Shown: positions 44,157-52,136, counted from the first letter of the stretch. The stretch: DNA of 64,000 nucleotides from Actinomycetota bacterium (GCA_019347575.1 JAHWKY010000006.1:62001-126000); one strand, 5' to 3'. Notes: generated by a model from the sequence alone, not told the origin. Numbers and translations are program-made.

Positions 44157-45800
44157 GTGTGCGAGTCGCTCACTCGGCGACAGTTGCTCAAGTACGGGGC
44201 GATGGTCGCGGCGACCTTCCCGTTCGCCAAGGTGGGGCTCGAGGGGTGGTCGCTCGCGGCCGAGGCACAGACCGGCTTCGCCGTCCCGATGCACCTGGAA
44301 CTGGTGACGGTCACCGACACCTCCGCGATCCTGACCTGGTTCACCGGCGACCCGACACAGCCCGACGAGTTCGGCCGCCCCGCCCCCGTAGCCGCGCCGG
44401 GACGGGTACTGCTGGGCTCGCAGGCCTCGGGGACCCTCGCGGAGGTCGAGTCCCACGATCCCACCCCGTACCACTACGTCGAGCTGACCGGCCTGACACC
44501 CGGGACGACCTACATCTTCGTGGCGGAGTCCAACGGCGTGCCTGCGCTGCGGACCACCATCTCGCCCGCGGGCGCGGTGCTGTCCCCTACCGACGTGGAC
44601 ACCTCGAACGGTGGCCTGTTCACGACCCTCGTGCCGCCGCCGGGAGCTGAGATCGGCCGCATCGCCTGGGTCAACGACCTGCACGTCGGCGAGTCCGTAT
44701 CGGGTCTCGCCTACAGCGACGACCGGCTCCCCGGTGGGGGCTTCCCGCCCGGGTTCGCCGCCGACCCCGACAACCCGTACTGGCGCTTCATGACCGAGGC
44801 CATGACCGCGGAGGCCGCGGCACGAGGTGCGACGTTGCTGCTCGCCAACGGCGACGTCACGGGCAGCGCCGACCCCGCCCAGGTCGGCAACGCCCGGCGT
44901 CTTCTCGACGGCTTCGGCACCCTCGGCCGCGGCGAGCAGGGGCCGGATGGTGTCCGGCTGGTGGCTGCCGGCAGCGCCCCGACCTACTTCGTGACCCGCG
45001 GCAACCACGACCGTGCCCACGCCGGGCCGGAGTACGCCGACTGCTCCCCGGTCGAGGGGCGCCCCGAGCTGTACGACTGCTACCGCGACACCTTCGCCGC
45101 GTCGTTCGTGCCGGGCACCACACGGTTCGCGGTCTCGTTCGGGACCGACACGCACCGCTACCGGTTCGTCGGACTCGACTCCAACGACATCGCGACCGGC
45201 GCGGGACAGATGCCCGACGAGCAGATCGACTTCCTCGCGGCCCACCTCGACGCTGGCGAAGCGACGATCCCGCTGTTCCACCACCCGGTCGGCGACCGCG
45301 CCACCGTGTTCGCGGTCCCACCGGTGGTCTTCGGCGTCCGGCCGGACCAGGCCTCCGGATTCCGGGCGGCGCTGGCCGACCGCGACAACTTCGCCGGTGT
45401 CTACAACGGCCACACCCACCGCAACCTGCGAACCACCTCGACCGAGACCGGCGACGTGCCCTACTTCGAAGGCGGCGCCGTGAAGGAGTACCCGGGCGGG
45501 TACACGATCGTGCGGCTGTTCGAGGGCGGCTACATGGTGAACTTCTACAAGTCGTCCACACCGGAGGCACGCGCGTGGTCGGAGCGGTCGCGGGGCGAGT
45601 ACCTCGGCCTGTACCCCTACTACACCCTCGGCGAGCTCGGGGACCCAACTGGGTCTACGAGATCGACGCCCGCGTCCGCCGTGACGCGAGCGAGCCACCC
45701 GCGGACGGGCCCGACCCCGGCGGGGCGCCCCGAGACGGGGCCCCGGGCGCGGGCAGCGACCTCCCGGCCACGGGCGGAGGTGGCCTCGCGGCCGGCCTGA
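44157..45800 (+). CDS. Tat-type metallophosphoesterase, C-terminus frameshifted
   Basis: A calcineurin-like phosphoesterase with a twin-arginine-like leader (SLTRRQLLKYGAMVAATFPF). A fibronectin-like N-terminal domain (MHLELVTVTDTSAILTWFTG) precedes the metal core: VNDLHVGE, LLANGDVTG, TRGNHDRA, LFHHPVGDR and NGHTHRN. From ~45648 the frame leaves the expected sequence (GELGDPTGSTR). One more C in the GACCCAAC run would give GDPNWVYEIDA and continue to 45871 with an LPATG sorting signal. As written, the protein loses that anchor. This may be a genuine mutation or a sequencing error. GTG 44157 is the start. Confidence 0.85.
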   Translation: MCESLTRRQLLKYGAMVAATFPFAKVGLEGWSLAAEAQTGFAVPMHLELVTVTDTSAILTWFTGDPTQPDEFGRPAPVAAPGRVLLGSQASGTLAEVESHDPTPYHYVELTGLTPGTTYIFVAESNGVPALRTTISPAGAVLSPTDVDTSNGGLFTTLVPPPGAEIGRIAWVNDLHVGESVSGLAYSDDRLPGGGFPPGFAADPDNPYWRFMTEAMTAEAAARGATLLLANGDVTGSADPAQVGNARRLLDGFGTLGRGEQGPDGVRLVAAGSAPTYFVTRGNHDRAHAGPEYADCSPVEGRPELYDCYRDTFAASFVPGTTRFAVSFGTDTHRYRFVGLDSNDIATGAGQMPDEQIDFLAAHLDAGEATIPLFHHPVGDRATVFAVPPVVFGVRPDQASGFRAALADRDNFAGVYNGHTHRNLRTTSTETGDVPYFEGGAVKEYPGGYTIVRLFEGGYMVNFYKSSTPEARAWSERSRGEYLGLYPYYTLGELGDPTGSTRSTPASAVTRASHPRTGPTPAGRPETGPRARAATSRPRAEVASRPA

Positions 45801-45871
45801 CCGCCGTGATGGCCGCCAGCGCCGTCGGGCGCGGTCGGCGCAAAACCCCACCGGACGAGTGTTCGCACTGA
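45648..45871 (+). other. Out-of-frame LPxTG tail of the metallophosphoesterase
   Basis: In the +1-shifted frame the region reads WVYEIDARVRRDASEPP, a Pro/Gly-rich spacer, LPATGGGGLAAGLTAVM and RGRRK: a complete sortase sorting signal. This is the expected C-terminus of the gene at 44157 before a one-base loss near 45650. Confidence 0.8.
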
Positions 45872-45959
45872 CGGTTGGTGGTGCAACCAGACGGCCAGGT
45901 AGCCTGCGGACGAAGCACCACCTCTGAGCGCCACGAGGCGGCCGGAACGGAGAACGCGG

Positions 45960-46286
45960 ATGACCTACACGATCGCCGAGCCCTGCATCGACGTGAAGGA
46001 CAAGGCGTGCGTCGAGGAGTGCCCGGTCGACTGCATCTACGAGGGCGACCGGATGCTCTACATCCACCCCGAGGAGTGCATCGACTGTGGCGCCTGCGAG
46101 CCCGCGTGCCCCGTCGAGGCCATCTTCTACGAGGACGACGTGCCGGATGAGTGGCAGGAGTTCACCCCCATCAACGCGGATTTCTTCAACGACGACGTGA
46201 GCGGTCTGGGCTCCCCCGGGGGCGCCGCCGGTGTCGGTGCCGTCGCCGTGGACCACCCCAAGGTCGCCGCCTGGGAAACCGTCTGA
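45960..46286 (+). CDS. fdxA: 7Fe ferredoxin
   Basis: A 108-residue ferredoxin with one [3Fe-4S] and one [4Fe-4S] site. The first cluster motif is CVEECPVDCIYEG, with the spacing of FdxA proteins, and the second is CIDCGACEPACPVEAI. The C-terminal ~55 residues (DVPDEWQEFTPINADFF) match the conserved extension of actinobacterial FdxA. It carries electrons to oxygenases or reductases. In this setting it could serve a catabolic oxygenase encoded elsewhere (inference). Paired hairpins follow it. Confidence 0.96.
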   Translation: MTYTIAEPCIDVKDKACVEECPVDCIYEGDRMLYIHPEECIDCGACEPACPVEAIFYEDDVPDEWQEFTPINADFFNDDVSGLGSPGGAAGVGAVAVDHPKVAAWETV

Positions 46287-46318
46287 GACGACCGTCGGCC
46301 GCAGGCTGATGCCAGATG

Positions 46319-46414
46319 GGAACCACCGGATCCGGTGGTTCCTGTCATCTCGGAGACGTCTCGACGACCGCAGCTGCTGAAGCTCACGGAGAAACCACCG
46401 GATGCGGTGGTTTC
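46319..46414. repeat. Paired AACCACCG-GAnn-CGGTGGTT hairpins between convergent genes
   Basis: GGAACCACCG-GATC-CGGTGGTTCC (46319-46342) is a perfect palindrome. GAAACCACCG-GATG-CGGTGGTTTC (46391-46414) is a 10-bp stem with a GATG loop. They lie between ferredoxin and a leftward SDR and may serve as terminators. The same core occurs twice at 25960-26016. Confidence 0.9.
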
Positions 46415-46452
46415 CGGGGAACCGGGCAACGCGCCTGCCGGCATGGGCACCA

Positions 46453-47235
46453 TCATCCGGGCATGTTCATGCCGGCGTCGACGCACAGGATCTGGCCGGT
46501 GATCATCCGGGCGTCGTCGCTGGCGAAGAACACGGCAGCACCGGTCAGGTCCTCGGGTTCGAGGTCCTTCTGCAGCGCGGTCATGAAGCGCAGCGCGTCG
46601 AGGAAGTGGCTGGGAACCTGCTTCTCGGTCGCCTCGGTGCGGGTGATGCCGGGGACGATGCAGTTGACGCGGATGCCGTGGCGGCCGAGCTGGCCCGCCA
46701 TGAACTTGGTCAGCCCGATGACCCCGTGCTTGGTCTGGCTGTAGCTGAAGCTGCCGACGCCCTTGAACCGCCCCGAGCCCATCGGCGGGATGACGTAGGT
46801 GTACGCCGCCCCGGAGCTCTGGTTGATGACCGCGCCCCCGCCCTGCTCCACCATCGTCGGGGCGACCGACTTGATCATGATCCAGGTGCCGTGGAGGTTG
46901 ACGTCGAAGACCTTGCGCAGGTACTCCAGGCTCTGGTCGCGGTTGTCGATGTCGTAGTACAGGGCGGCGTTGTTGACGAGCACGTCGACCCGGCCGAAGC
47001 GCTCGACCGTCGCCGCGACGCACGCCTCGGCCGAGGCCTCGTCGGAGATGTCGGTGCGGACGAAAGTGACGGCGTCGCCACCGCCGAGCTCGGACACGGC
47101 GGAGGCGCCCCGCTCCTCGTTGATCTCGGCGATGACCACCTTGGCGCCCTCAGCGAGGTAGCGACGCGCGTACTCCAGGCCGATGCCCTGACCGGACCCG
47201 GTGACGATGGCGACCTTGTCGTCGAGCCGTCCCAT
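46453..47235 (-). CDS. Short-chain dehydrogenase/reductase
   Basis: A 260-residue SDR with IVTGSGQGIGLEY, VLVNNAALYYD (NNAA), NQSSGAA, and the catalytic YSQTK (SFSYSQTKHGV). AEINEERG after the second strand suggests NAD. AGGAG precedes ATG 47235. It is the third gene of a leftward run, DUF35 (48451) then thiolase-like (47247) then this SDR, so it probably acts on the product of the thiolase-like/DUF35 pair. Confidence 0.94.
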   Translation of the reverse strand: MGRLDDKVAIVTGSGQGIGLEYARRYLAEGAKVVIAEINEERGASAVSELGGGDAVTFVRTDISDEASAEACVAATVERFGRVDVLVNNAALYYDIDNRDQSLEYLRKVFDVNLHGTWIMIKSVAPTMVEQGGGAVINQSSGAAYTYVIPPMGSGRFKGVGSFSYSQTKHGVIGLTKFMAGQLGRHGIRVNCIVPGITRTEATEKQVPSHFLDALRFMTALQKDLEPEDLTGAAVFFASDDARMITGQILCVDAGMNMPG

Positions 47236-47246
47236 GGCGTGTCTCC

Positions 47247-48461
47247 TCAGCGGTTGCGGGTGAGCAGGACGCAGCCGGCGAGGTTGCCGCCACCTGCCGC
47301 GGCCACGGCGACCTCGGGGTCGCCGGGTACCTGACGTTCGCCCCCCTCACCTCGCAGCTGCACGATGGCCTCGTGGAGCAGGCCGAAGCCGTGAAGGCGA
47401 CCGCCTGAGAGCTGGCCGCCCGCGGTGTTGAGTGGCAGCTCGCCATCGAGCGCGATGCGCGTCCCGCCCTCGATGAAGGCGCCCGCCTCGCCGCGACCGC
47501 AGAACCCGAGCGCCTCCAACCACATGAGCGTCAGCCAGCTGAAGCCGTCGTACAGCTGGGCGACGTCGACGTCGGCTGGGGTCAGGGAGGTGCGCGACCA
47601 CAGGTGCGCGGCCGCGTCGCGCCCCGCCATCGTGGTCAGGTCCTCCCACTGGTCCCACGACGGCCGGCCGCGCAGCGCCGTCCCGACGGCGTCGACGGTG
47701 ATCACGCGATGGTCCAGGGCTAGGGCGTGGTCGGCGACAGAGACGATCACGACGGTGGCGCCGTCGCACGGGGCGTCGCAGTCGTAGAGGCACAGCGGCT
47801 CGCTGATCATGCGTGCCCCGAGGTAGTCGTCCATCGTGAGGGGATCGCGGTAGACGGCCTTCGGGTTGATGGCCGCGTTGCGTCGGTCGTTGAGCGCGAT
47901 CCAGGCGAGCTGCTCTCGGGTGAGCCCGTACTCGTGGGCGTAGCGCTGCGCGTACAGCGCGGTCCAGTTCGCGGCGGAGTACGCCCCGTAGGGCAGCAGC
48001 CACTGCAGGAAACCACCCATCCCTCTGACCGCGCTGGACGGATCGGCTCCGCCGCTGGGCAGCCCGATCCCCTTGCGGCCTCCGGAGCCCTGGGCCGTGG
48101 CCTCGGTGACCGTGCGGTACACGAGCACGTGGCGAGCGAGGCCCGCCGAGACGGCCAGGACCGCGTCGACGAACGCCGACAGCTGTGCGGGGCCCTCGGG
48201 CCCGGCGCGGTGCCAGGACAGCTGCAGGCCCAGCGCGTCCTGCACCGCGGGCGTCCCCGGTCCGCTGAAGCCCTTGGGTGTGCCCATCTCGCCCGGGTAG
48301 CTGGCGAGTCCATCGATGTCGTCGCGGGTCAGTCCGGCGTCGGCGATCGCCTCGAGGCACGCCTCGACGGTCAGGTCGAGCTCACCCCGGCCGAGGCGGC
48401 GGCCGACCTCGGATTGGCCGATGCCGCTGACGATGGCGCGCCGCTCCGCCTCAGCCACCAC
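47247..48461 (-). CDS. Thiolase-like (SCP2-thiolase / Ltp-type) protein
   Basis: A 404-residue thiolase-fold protein lacking the classical nucleophile and GHP motifs. It has AIVSGIGQSEVGRRLGR, NDRRNAAINPKAVYRDPLTM, AQLYDGFSWLTLMWLEALGF (Tyr near the position used by Ltp2-type aldolases) and LNTAGGQLSGGRLHGFGLLH. Its GTG start lies within the end of a DUF35 gene, whose frame it overlaps by ~11 bases. In mycobacteria, Ltp2 with a DUF35 domain forms a retro-aldolase of sterol side-chain degradation. The same chemistry is a reasonable inference here. Confidence 0.9.
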   Translation of the reverse strand: MVAEAERRAIVSGIGQSEVGRRLGRGELDLTVEACLEAIADAGLTRDDIDGLASYPGEMGTPKGFSGPGTPAVQDALGLQLSWHRAGPEGPAQLSAFVDAVLAVSAGLARHVLVYRTVTEATAQGSGGRKGIGLPSGGADPSSAVRGMGGFLQWLLPYGAYSAANWTALYAQRYAHEYGLTREQLAWIALNDRRNAAINPKAVYRDPLTMDDYLGARMISEPLCLYDCDAPCDGATVVIVSVADHALALDHRVITVDAVGTALRGRPSWDQWEDLTTMAGRDAAAHLWSRTSLTPADVDVAQLYDGFSWLTLMWLEALGFCGRGEAGAFIEGGTRIALDGELPLNTAGGQLSGGRLHGFGLLHEAIVQLRGEGGERQVPGDPEVAVAAAGGGNLAGCVLLTRNR

Positions 48462-48894
48462 CGCCTCCGGTCGGGCGGAACTGTGGCAGGTGCACCTCGC
48501 GCTCGCCCTCGCCGATGACCTCGAAGCACACCTCGACGTCCATCCCGATGCGCACGTCGTCCGGGTCGACGTCAACGAGGTTGGTGAGCAGCCGAGGACC
48601 CTCCTCCAGCTCGACGAGCACGATCGCGTACGGGTGGCTCATCGTGGGGTTCCACGGCTGGTGGTTCAGCGTGTAGCTGTGCACGACGCCCCGACCGCTG
48701 ACCGTCTCGACCTCGAGGTCACGCGACAGGCACTCGCGGCAGATCGGCGCGGGCGGGTGGATCCAGGCTCGGCAGTCCTGGCAGCGCAGCAGGCGCAGCT
48801 CACCATCGGCGCCGCCGCGCCAGTAGTGCTGGTTGGCGTCGTCCACCTTCGGCGGGACGCGGAAGACCGCGGGTTGGCGGAACGTGTGGGTCAC
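48451..48894 (-). CDS. DUF35 zinc-ribbon / OB-fold acyl-CoA-associated protein
   Basis: A 147-residue DUF35 protein. The zinc ribbon has four cysteines (LRCQDCRAWIHPPAPICREC), followed by an OB-fold (VVHSYTLNHQPWNP, YAIVLVELEEGPRLLTNLVD). DUF35 proteins bind acyl-CoA and activate thiolase-like partners. The next gene is such a partner, and the two frames overlap, so they are translationally coupled. GTG 48894 gives family length; the longer frame to 48996 looks non-coding. Confidence 0.93.
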   Translation of the reverse strand: MTHTFRQPAVFRVPPKVDDANQHYWRGGADGELRLLRCQDCRAWIHPPAPICRECLSRDLEVETVSGRGVVHSYTLNHQPWNPTMSHPYAIVLVELEEGPRLLTNLVDVDPDDVRIGMDVEVCFEVIGEGEREVHLPQFRPTGGGGG

Positions 48895-49070
48895 GGGACG
48901 CCCGTCACCAGGAGCGCGCTGAACATGTCGCTGGCGGCGCCTGACGGCCCGACGACGCCCCTGGCGGCGTTGCCGATCCTCGACGATGCGCTGCATCGCC
49001 TCCGGTCGGCGCCTTGCCAGATGACCCTGTCGGCCTCGTCATGCATCCACCGGACATGTCCAGCACACTC

Positions 49071-49409
49071 CTAGTCTGCCTCGGCCTCCTCGGCCTGCTC
49101 GAAGCCGCGCCGGGCTGGTTCGATGGCCGCGCTGGCGGGCAACACGCCGAACGCCGGCTGGGTCAGCGCGAGCGCCTCGACGATGTCGGCCCACGTCGCG
49201 CCAGCCTCGGCGGCGAACTGCGCGTGGCGCGTGACGCCGTCGGCGTTGCGGGCGATGGCGAGGCAGACCATACGGATCAGCTCGTGGGTCCGACGGTCGA
49301 GGCTGGTGAGGGACTGGATCGACTCGAGCCACGCGACCTGCGCCTCGTGCAGCTCGGGGGCGACCTCGTGCAGCGGTCCCTCGTACGGGAAGGTCCAGTC
49401 GTCGGCCAC
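49071..49409 (-). CDS. Carboxymuconolactone decarboxylase-like (AhpD fold) protein
   Basis: A 112-residue all-helical CMD-fold protein. LTSLDRRTHELIRMVCLAIA and GVTRHAQFAAEAGATWADI contain the family His, but the CxxC of redox-active AhpD is absent. It therefore is not a peroxidase and may act as a decarboxylase, hydrolase or structural subunit. It follows the MaoC-type gene by 8 bases on the same strand, so it is part of that leftward operon behind operator site 5. The start is GTG 49409. Confidence 0.85.
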   Translation of the reverse strand: MADDWTFPYEGPLHEVAPELHEAQVAWLESIQSLTSLDRRTHELIRMVCLAIARNADGVTRHAQFAAEAGATWADIVEALALTQPAFGVLPASAAIEPARRGFEQAEEAEAD

Positions 49410-49417
49410 GCGCGGGC

Positions 49418-49906
49418 TCAGGCGCGGTGGATCAGCGTCGTGATCGCGGTAACGACCTTCTCGCCGCTCTCGTCGAGCCAGTCGGTCTCGGTCACCACGA
49501 ACGTCATGGTGCCCGACGACCCCTCCTTGGAGTAGACGTCCTTGATCGTGCCCTGGCTGGTGAGCTTGTCCCCGACGAGGACGGGGCGGTGGTAGACGAA
49601 CTCCTGCTCACCGTGGAGCACGAGACCGCCTTCCTGCATCAGTGCTCCGATGGCGTGCATGACCGGGTTGACGTCGCTGGATCCCTCGGGCTGGATCTCG
49701 GGGTAGGCGCCCATGTGCTGGAACGCGAACGCGTAGGTCGGCGGGGCGGGGATGGCGTCGAAGCCGGCTTCCCTCGCGGCGTCGGGGCGCTGGTAGATCG
49801 GCGACCCGTCGGTGATGGCCTCGGCGAAGTAGCTGACCGGCCCACGCTCGATCACCACCGCCTGCGGCGGGGTCGGCTTGCCGATGAGCTCCCGTGCGTC
49901 CGCCAC
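49418..49906 (-). CDS. MaoC-type (FAS1-like) dehydratase N-terminal domain protein
   Basis: A 162-residue hot-dog-fold protein. The opening ELIGKPTPPQAVVIERGPVS, then YFAEAITDGSPIYQ and AIPAPPTYAFAFQHMG, match the MaoC N-terminal (FAS1 dehydratase) family. EFVYHRPVLVGDKLTSQGTI completes the fold. Such subunits often pair with a second MaoC protein carrying the catalytic Asp/His; a candidate is encoded at 51708-52136. GTG 49906 follows GGAGG. Operator site 5 lies 25 bases upstream. Confidence 0.92.
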   Translation of the reverse strand: MADARELIGKPTPPQAVVIERGPVSYFAEAITDGSPIYQRPDAAREAGFDAIPAPPTYAFAFQHMGAYPEIQPEGSSDVNPVMHAIGALMQEGGLVLHGEQEFVYHRPVLVGDKLTSQGTIKDVYSKEGSSGTMTFVVTETDWLDESGEKVVTAITTLIHRA

Positions 49907-49931
49907 GTGATCCCTCCGCTGATCTCACGAC

Positions 49932-49949
49932 CCTGACATGACCGTCAGG
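49932..49949. promoter_or_regulatory. CCTGAC-N6-GTCAGG operator, site 5
   Basis: CCTGAC ATGACC GTCAGG has all 12 fixed bases. It lies between the leftward MaoC-type gene (25 bases) and the rightward SDR (185 bases away, beyond the stem-loop repeats). Confidence 0.75.
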
Positions 49950-49993
49950 AACGCGAGCTACAGTAGCCAGCCCCCGAGACCCGTCGCAAACGA

Positions 49994-50098
49994 GGTGCTG
50001 AAGCAGCGAAGCGGTAGCACAACTCGATGGTGCTGAATCAGCGAAGCGGTAGCACAACTCGATGGTGCTGAAGCAGCGAAGCGGTAGCACAATTCGAA
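49994..50098 (+). repeat. Stem-loop tandem repeat, locus B (3 x 35 bp)
   Basis: Three copies at exact 35-bp period, each with GGTGCTGAAGCA, the mini-hairpin GC-GAA-GC, then GGTAGCAC. Copy 2 differs by one base (GAATCA). GTGCT/AGCAC form the outer stem. The array ends 36 bases before the SDR start. GCGAAGC is a known exceptionally stable DNA mini-hairpin. Confidence 0.9.
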
Positions 50099-50134
50099 GC
50101 GGCGGGTCGCCTCCCGCGAGGATGGAGCACGCGC

Positions 50135-51043
50135 ATGGGTCTGTTGGACGGCAAGGTCGCGATCGTCACCGGGGCCGGACACGGCATCGGCCGCGGCGAG
50201 GCGCTCGAGCTGGCGGAGCAAGGAGCCAAGGTCGTCGTCAACGACCTCGGCGTCGGCGTCGCCGGCGAGGACAGCGACGAGCGCCCCGCCGAGACCGTCG
50301 CCAAGCTGATCCAGCAGCGGGGCGGCGAGGCGGTCGCGGACCTCGAGGACATCGCCGACTGGGAGGGTGCGGGGCGGCTCGTCCAGCACGCCATCGACGA
50401 GTTCGGACGTCTCGACATCCTCGTCAACAACGCGGGGATCCTGCGCGACTCGATGATCGTGAGCCTCACCGAGACCGACTTCGACGCCGTGGTGCGCGTG
50501 CACCTCAAGGGAACGGTCGCGTGTATCCACCATGCGGCGGCGTACTGGCGGGCGGAGTCGAAGGAAGGCCGCCAGCCGCGTGCGGCGATCGTCAACACGG
50601 TCTCGAGCGCGGGCCTGCAGGGCAACGTGGGGCAGGTCGCGTACGGGGCGGCGAAGGCCGGGATCGCCGCGACCACCGTCATCGCGAGCCTGGAACTGGC
50701 GCGCTACGGCGTCCGCGCCAACGCCGTCGCCCCGGGCGGCTTCACCCGCATGGTCGGCGTTGCTATGCCAGACATAGAGGTCAAGGAGCCGGAGGAGTTC
50801 GACGAGTTCGACCGCATGAGCCCGGGCAACTCCGCCCCGATGGTGGCCTGGCTCGCCTCCGACGAGGCACTGCACGTGACGGGCCAGGTGTTCCGAGCGG
50901 TCGGCTCGTCCATCGCGCACTACGAGCCGTGGAAACTCGGCGCCGAGATCACCACCGAGGATCGGTGGGACGCCACCAAGATCGGCCCCGAGGTCAACGC
51001 CACGATCTTCCGCTCCCGCGCCCCCGGCCTGAAGATGCCCTGA
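50135..51043 (+). CDS. SDR / multifunctional-enzyme-like 3-hydroxyacyl-CoA dehydrogenase
   Basis: A 302-residue SDR with GLLDGKVAIVTGAGHGIGRG, VVVNDLGVGVAGED, ILVNNAGILRDSM, NTVSSAGLQG and the catalytic YGAAK. This pattern (VNDLG, NNAGILRD) is typical of the dehydrogenase part of peroxisomal type 2 multifunctional enzymes, which oxidise (3R)-hydroxyacyl-CoA. It sits opposite MaoC-type hydratases, which make (3R)-hydroxyacyl-CoA, so the two steps fit one pathway. GGAG precedes ATG 50135. Confidence 0.94.
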   Translation: MGLLDGKVAIVTGAGHGIGRGEALELAEQGAKVVVNDLGVGVAGEDSDERPAETVAKLIQQRGGEAVADLEDIADWEGAGRLVQHAIDEFGRLDILVNNAGILRDSMIVSLTETDFDAVVRVHLKGTVACIHHAAAYWRAESKEGRQPRAAIVNTVSSAGLQGNVGQVAYGAAKAGIAATTVIASLELARYGVRANAVAPGGFTRMVGVAMPDIEVKEPEEFDEFDRMSPGNSAPMVAWLASDEALHVTGQVFRAVGSSIAHYEPWKLGAEITTEDRWDATKIGPEVNATIFRSRAPGLKMP

Positions 51044-51111
51044 CTCTGGCGACGGCACGGATGCGCAGTCACCAAGCTCGGCGAGACGGTCCGGATCCCC
51101 GTGCAACCAGA

Positions 51112-51181
51112 GCGGCCGAGACCGCGCTCTCGGCCGCGGGTGGCCGCCGAGGTCTGGATCGACGGCGCGGATGCGCCGTCG
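51112..51181. terminator. Two consecutive hairpins between convergent genes
   Basis: GCGGCCGAGA/TCTCGGCCGC (51112-51121 with 51128-51137) is a perfect 10-bp stem. CGACGGCGC/GCGCCGTCG (51160-51168 with 51173-51181) is a perfect 9-bp stem with a GGAT loop. They separate the rightward SDR from the leftward DUF35 gene. Confidence 0.75.
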
Positions 51182-51193
51182 CCGAAGGAAAGA

Positions 51194-51595
51194 TCAGGCG
51201 GGGGTGAAGAAGGGCAGGACGAGGTCGTCGGTGTGGGCGCGGAAGGTGACCTGCAGGGCCATGCCGACCTCGAGCGTGTCGGGGTCGGCATCGACGATGT
51301 TGGTCTCCATGCGCGGGCCTTCGGCCAGCTCGACGATCGCGGCGACGTACGGGACGCGTTCGGGGAACGGCGGCAGGTCGTTGCGGTGCACCACCGAGTA
51401 GGTGTAGAGGCTCGCCGTTCCTGACGCCTCGACCCACTCGACGTCGTCCGACCAGCACGTCGGGCAGAACGGACGTGGGTAGAAGTGGTGCTCGCCACAC
51501 GCCCCGCAGCGCTTGATCAGCAACCTGCCATCGGCGGCGGCGTCGTAGAACGGCTGGGTCTCGCCGTCGGGGGTCGGGACGTCGAACCTCATCAT
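51194..51595 (-). CDS. DUF35 zinc-ribbon / OB-fold protein
   Basis: A 133-residue DUF35 protein with a zinc ribbon (KRCGACGEHHFYPRPFCPTC) and an OB-fold (SLYTYSVVHRNDLPPFPERV, AAIVELAEGPRMETNIVDAD). It presumably binds an acyl-CoA and partners the thiolase-like protein at 53174-54328. Two ATG codons in tandem (51595 and 51592) begin immediately after the last stem-loop repeat, so the repeat array forms its leader. Upstream on the same strand is a MaoC hydratase; in mycobacterial ChsH2 a MaoC domain and DUF35 domain are fused in one chain. Confidence 0.94.
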   Translation of the reverse strand: MMRFDVPTPDGETQPFYDAAADGRLLIKRCGACGEHHFYPRPFCPTCWSDDVEWVEASGTASLYTYSVVHRNDLPPFPERVPYVAAIVELAEGPRMETNIVDADPDTLEVGMALQVTFRAHTDDLVLPFFTPA

Positions 51596-51596
51596 C

Positions 51597-51697
51597 CGCG
51601 TGCTACCGCCTTCGGCTGCTTGAGCACATCCGCGTGCTACCGCCTTCGGCTACTTGAGCACATCGGCGTGCTACCGCCCTTCGGCTACTTGAGCACA
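51597..51697 (-). repeat. Stem-loop tandem repeat, locus C (3 x 34 bp)
   Basis: Three copies at 34-bp period (the third has one extra base). On the minus strand each reads GTGCTCAAGTA, then the stem GCC-gaa-GGC, then GGTAGCAC. The array abuts the start codon of the DUF35 gene. Family members are at 41910-41985 and 49994-50098. Confidence 0.9.
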
Positions 51698-51707
51698 GCG
51701 CACGCGC

Positions 51708-52136
51708 TCAGCCGCGTGAGGGGAGCGCGGCGGTAGCCGAACCGGTCACGACCGCGACGCCGTCGTCGTTCACCAGTTCGACCTCGAGGTCGACCAGGTT
51801 GTCGTCGCCGTCCTTGCGCTTGTCGGTGACCTTCACCTTCGTGCTCAGGGTGTCGCCGGGCCACGTCTGCTTGGTGAAGCGCACGCCGTACCGACGCAGG
51901 TTCGCCAACCCGACGTAGTCGGTGATCGCGCGGCCGAGCAGCCCCATCGAGAACATGCCGTGGCCGAAGACACTGGGCAGCCCCGCGGCCTGAGCCTTGA
52001 TCTCGTCGTGGTGCATCGGGTTGAAGTCCCCGGATGCTCCCGCGTACCGCACGAGGTCGGTGCGTGTCAGCTCGTGGCTGATCGGCGGCGCCTCGTCGCC
52101 GACGTTGACGTCCTCGAAGTGCAGCTGCTCAGCCAC
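51708..52136 (-). CDS. MaoC-family (R)-enoyl-CoA hydratase
   Basis: A 142-residue hot-dog-fold hydratase. The hydratase 2 motif is complete: YAGASGDFNPMHHDEIKA contains the catalytic Asp and His, followed by GHGMFSMGLLGRAITDYVG. It hydrates trans-2-enoyl-CoA to (3R)-hydroxyacyl-CoA. It may act with the MaoC N-terminal-type protein (49418-49906) as a heterodimer like ChsH1-ChsH2 (inference). GTG 52136 follows GGAG. It is divergent from an enoyl-CoA hydratase gene, with operator site 6 between. Confidence 0.94.
   Translation of the reverse strand: MAEQLHFEDVNVGDEAPPISHELTRTDLVRYAGASGDFNPMHHDEIKAQAAGLPSVFGHGMFSMGLLGRAITDYVGLANLRRYGVRFTKQTWPGDTLSTKVKVTDKRKDGDDNLVDLEVELVNDDGVAVVTGSATAALPSRG

Noticed and set aside
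43956-46256. Long minus-strand open frame opposite the metallophosphoesterase and ferredoxin genes
   Set aside because: It overlaps two well-supported genes on the other strand and has low-complexity Arg/Val/Gly composition.
49994-51697. CRISPR array suggested by regularly spaced repeats
   Set aside because: The 34-35-bp units are contiguous tandem copies with no variable spacers and no cas genes nearby.
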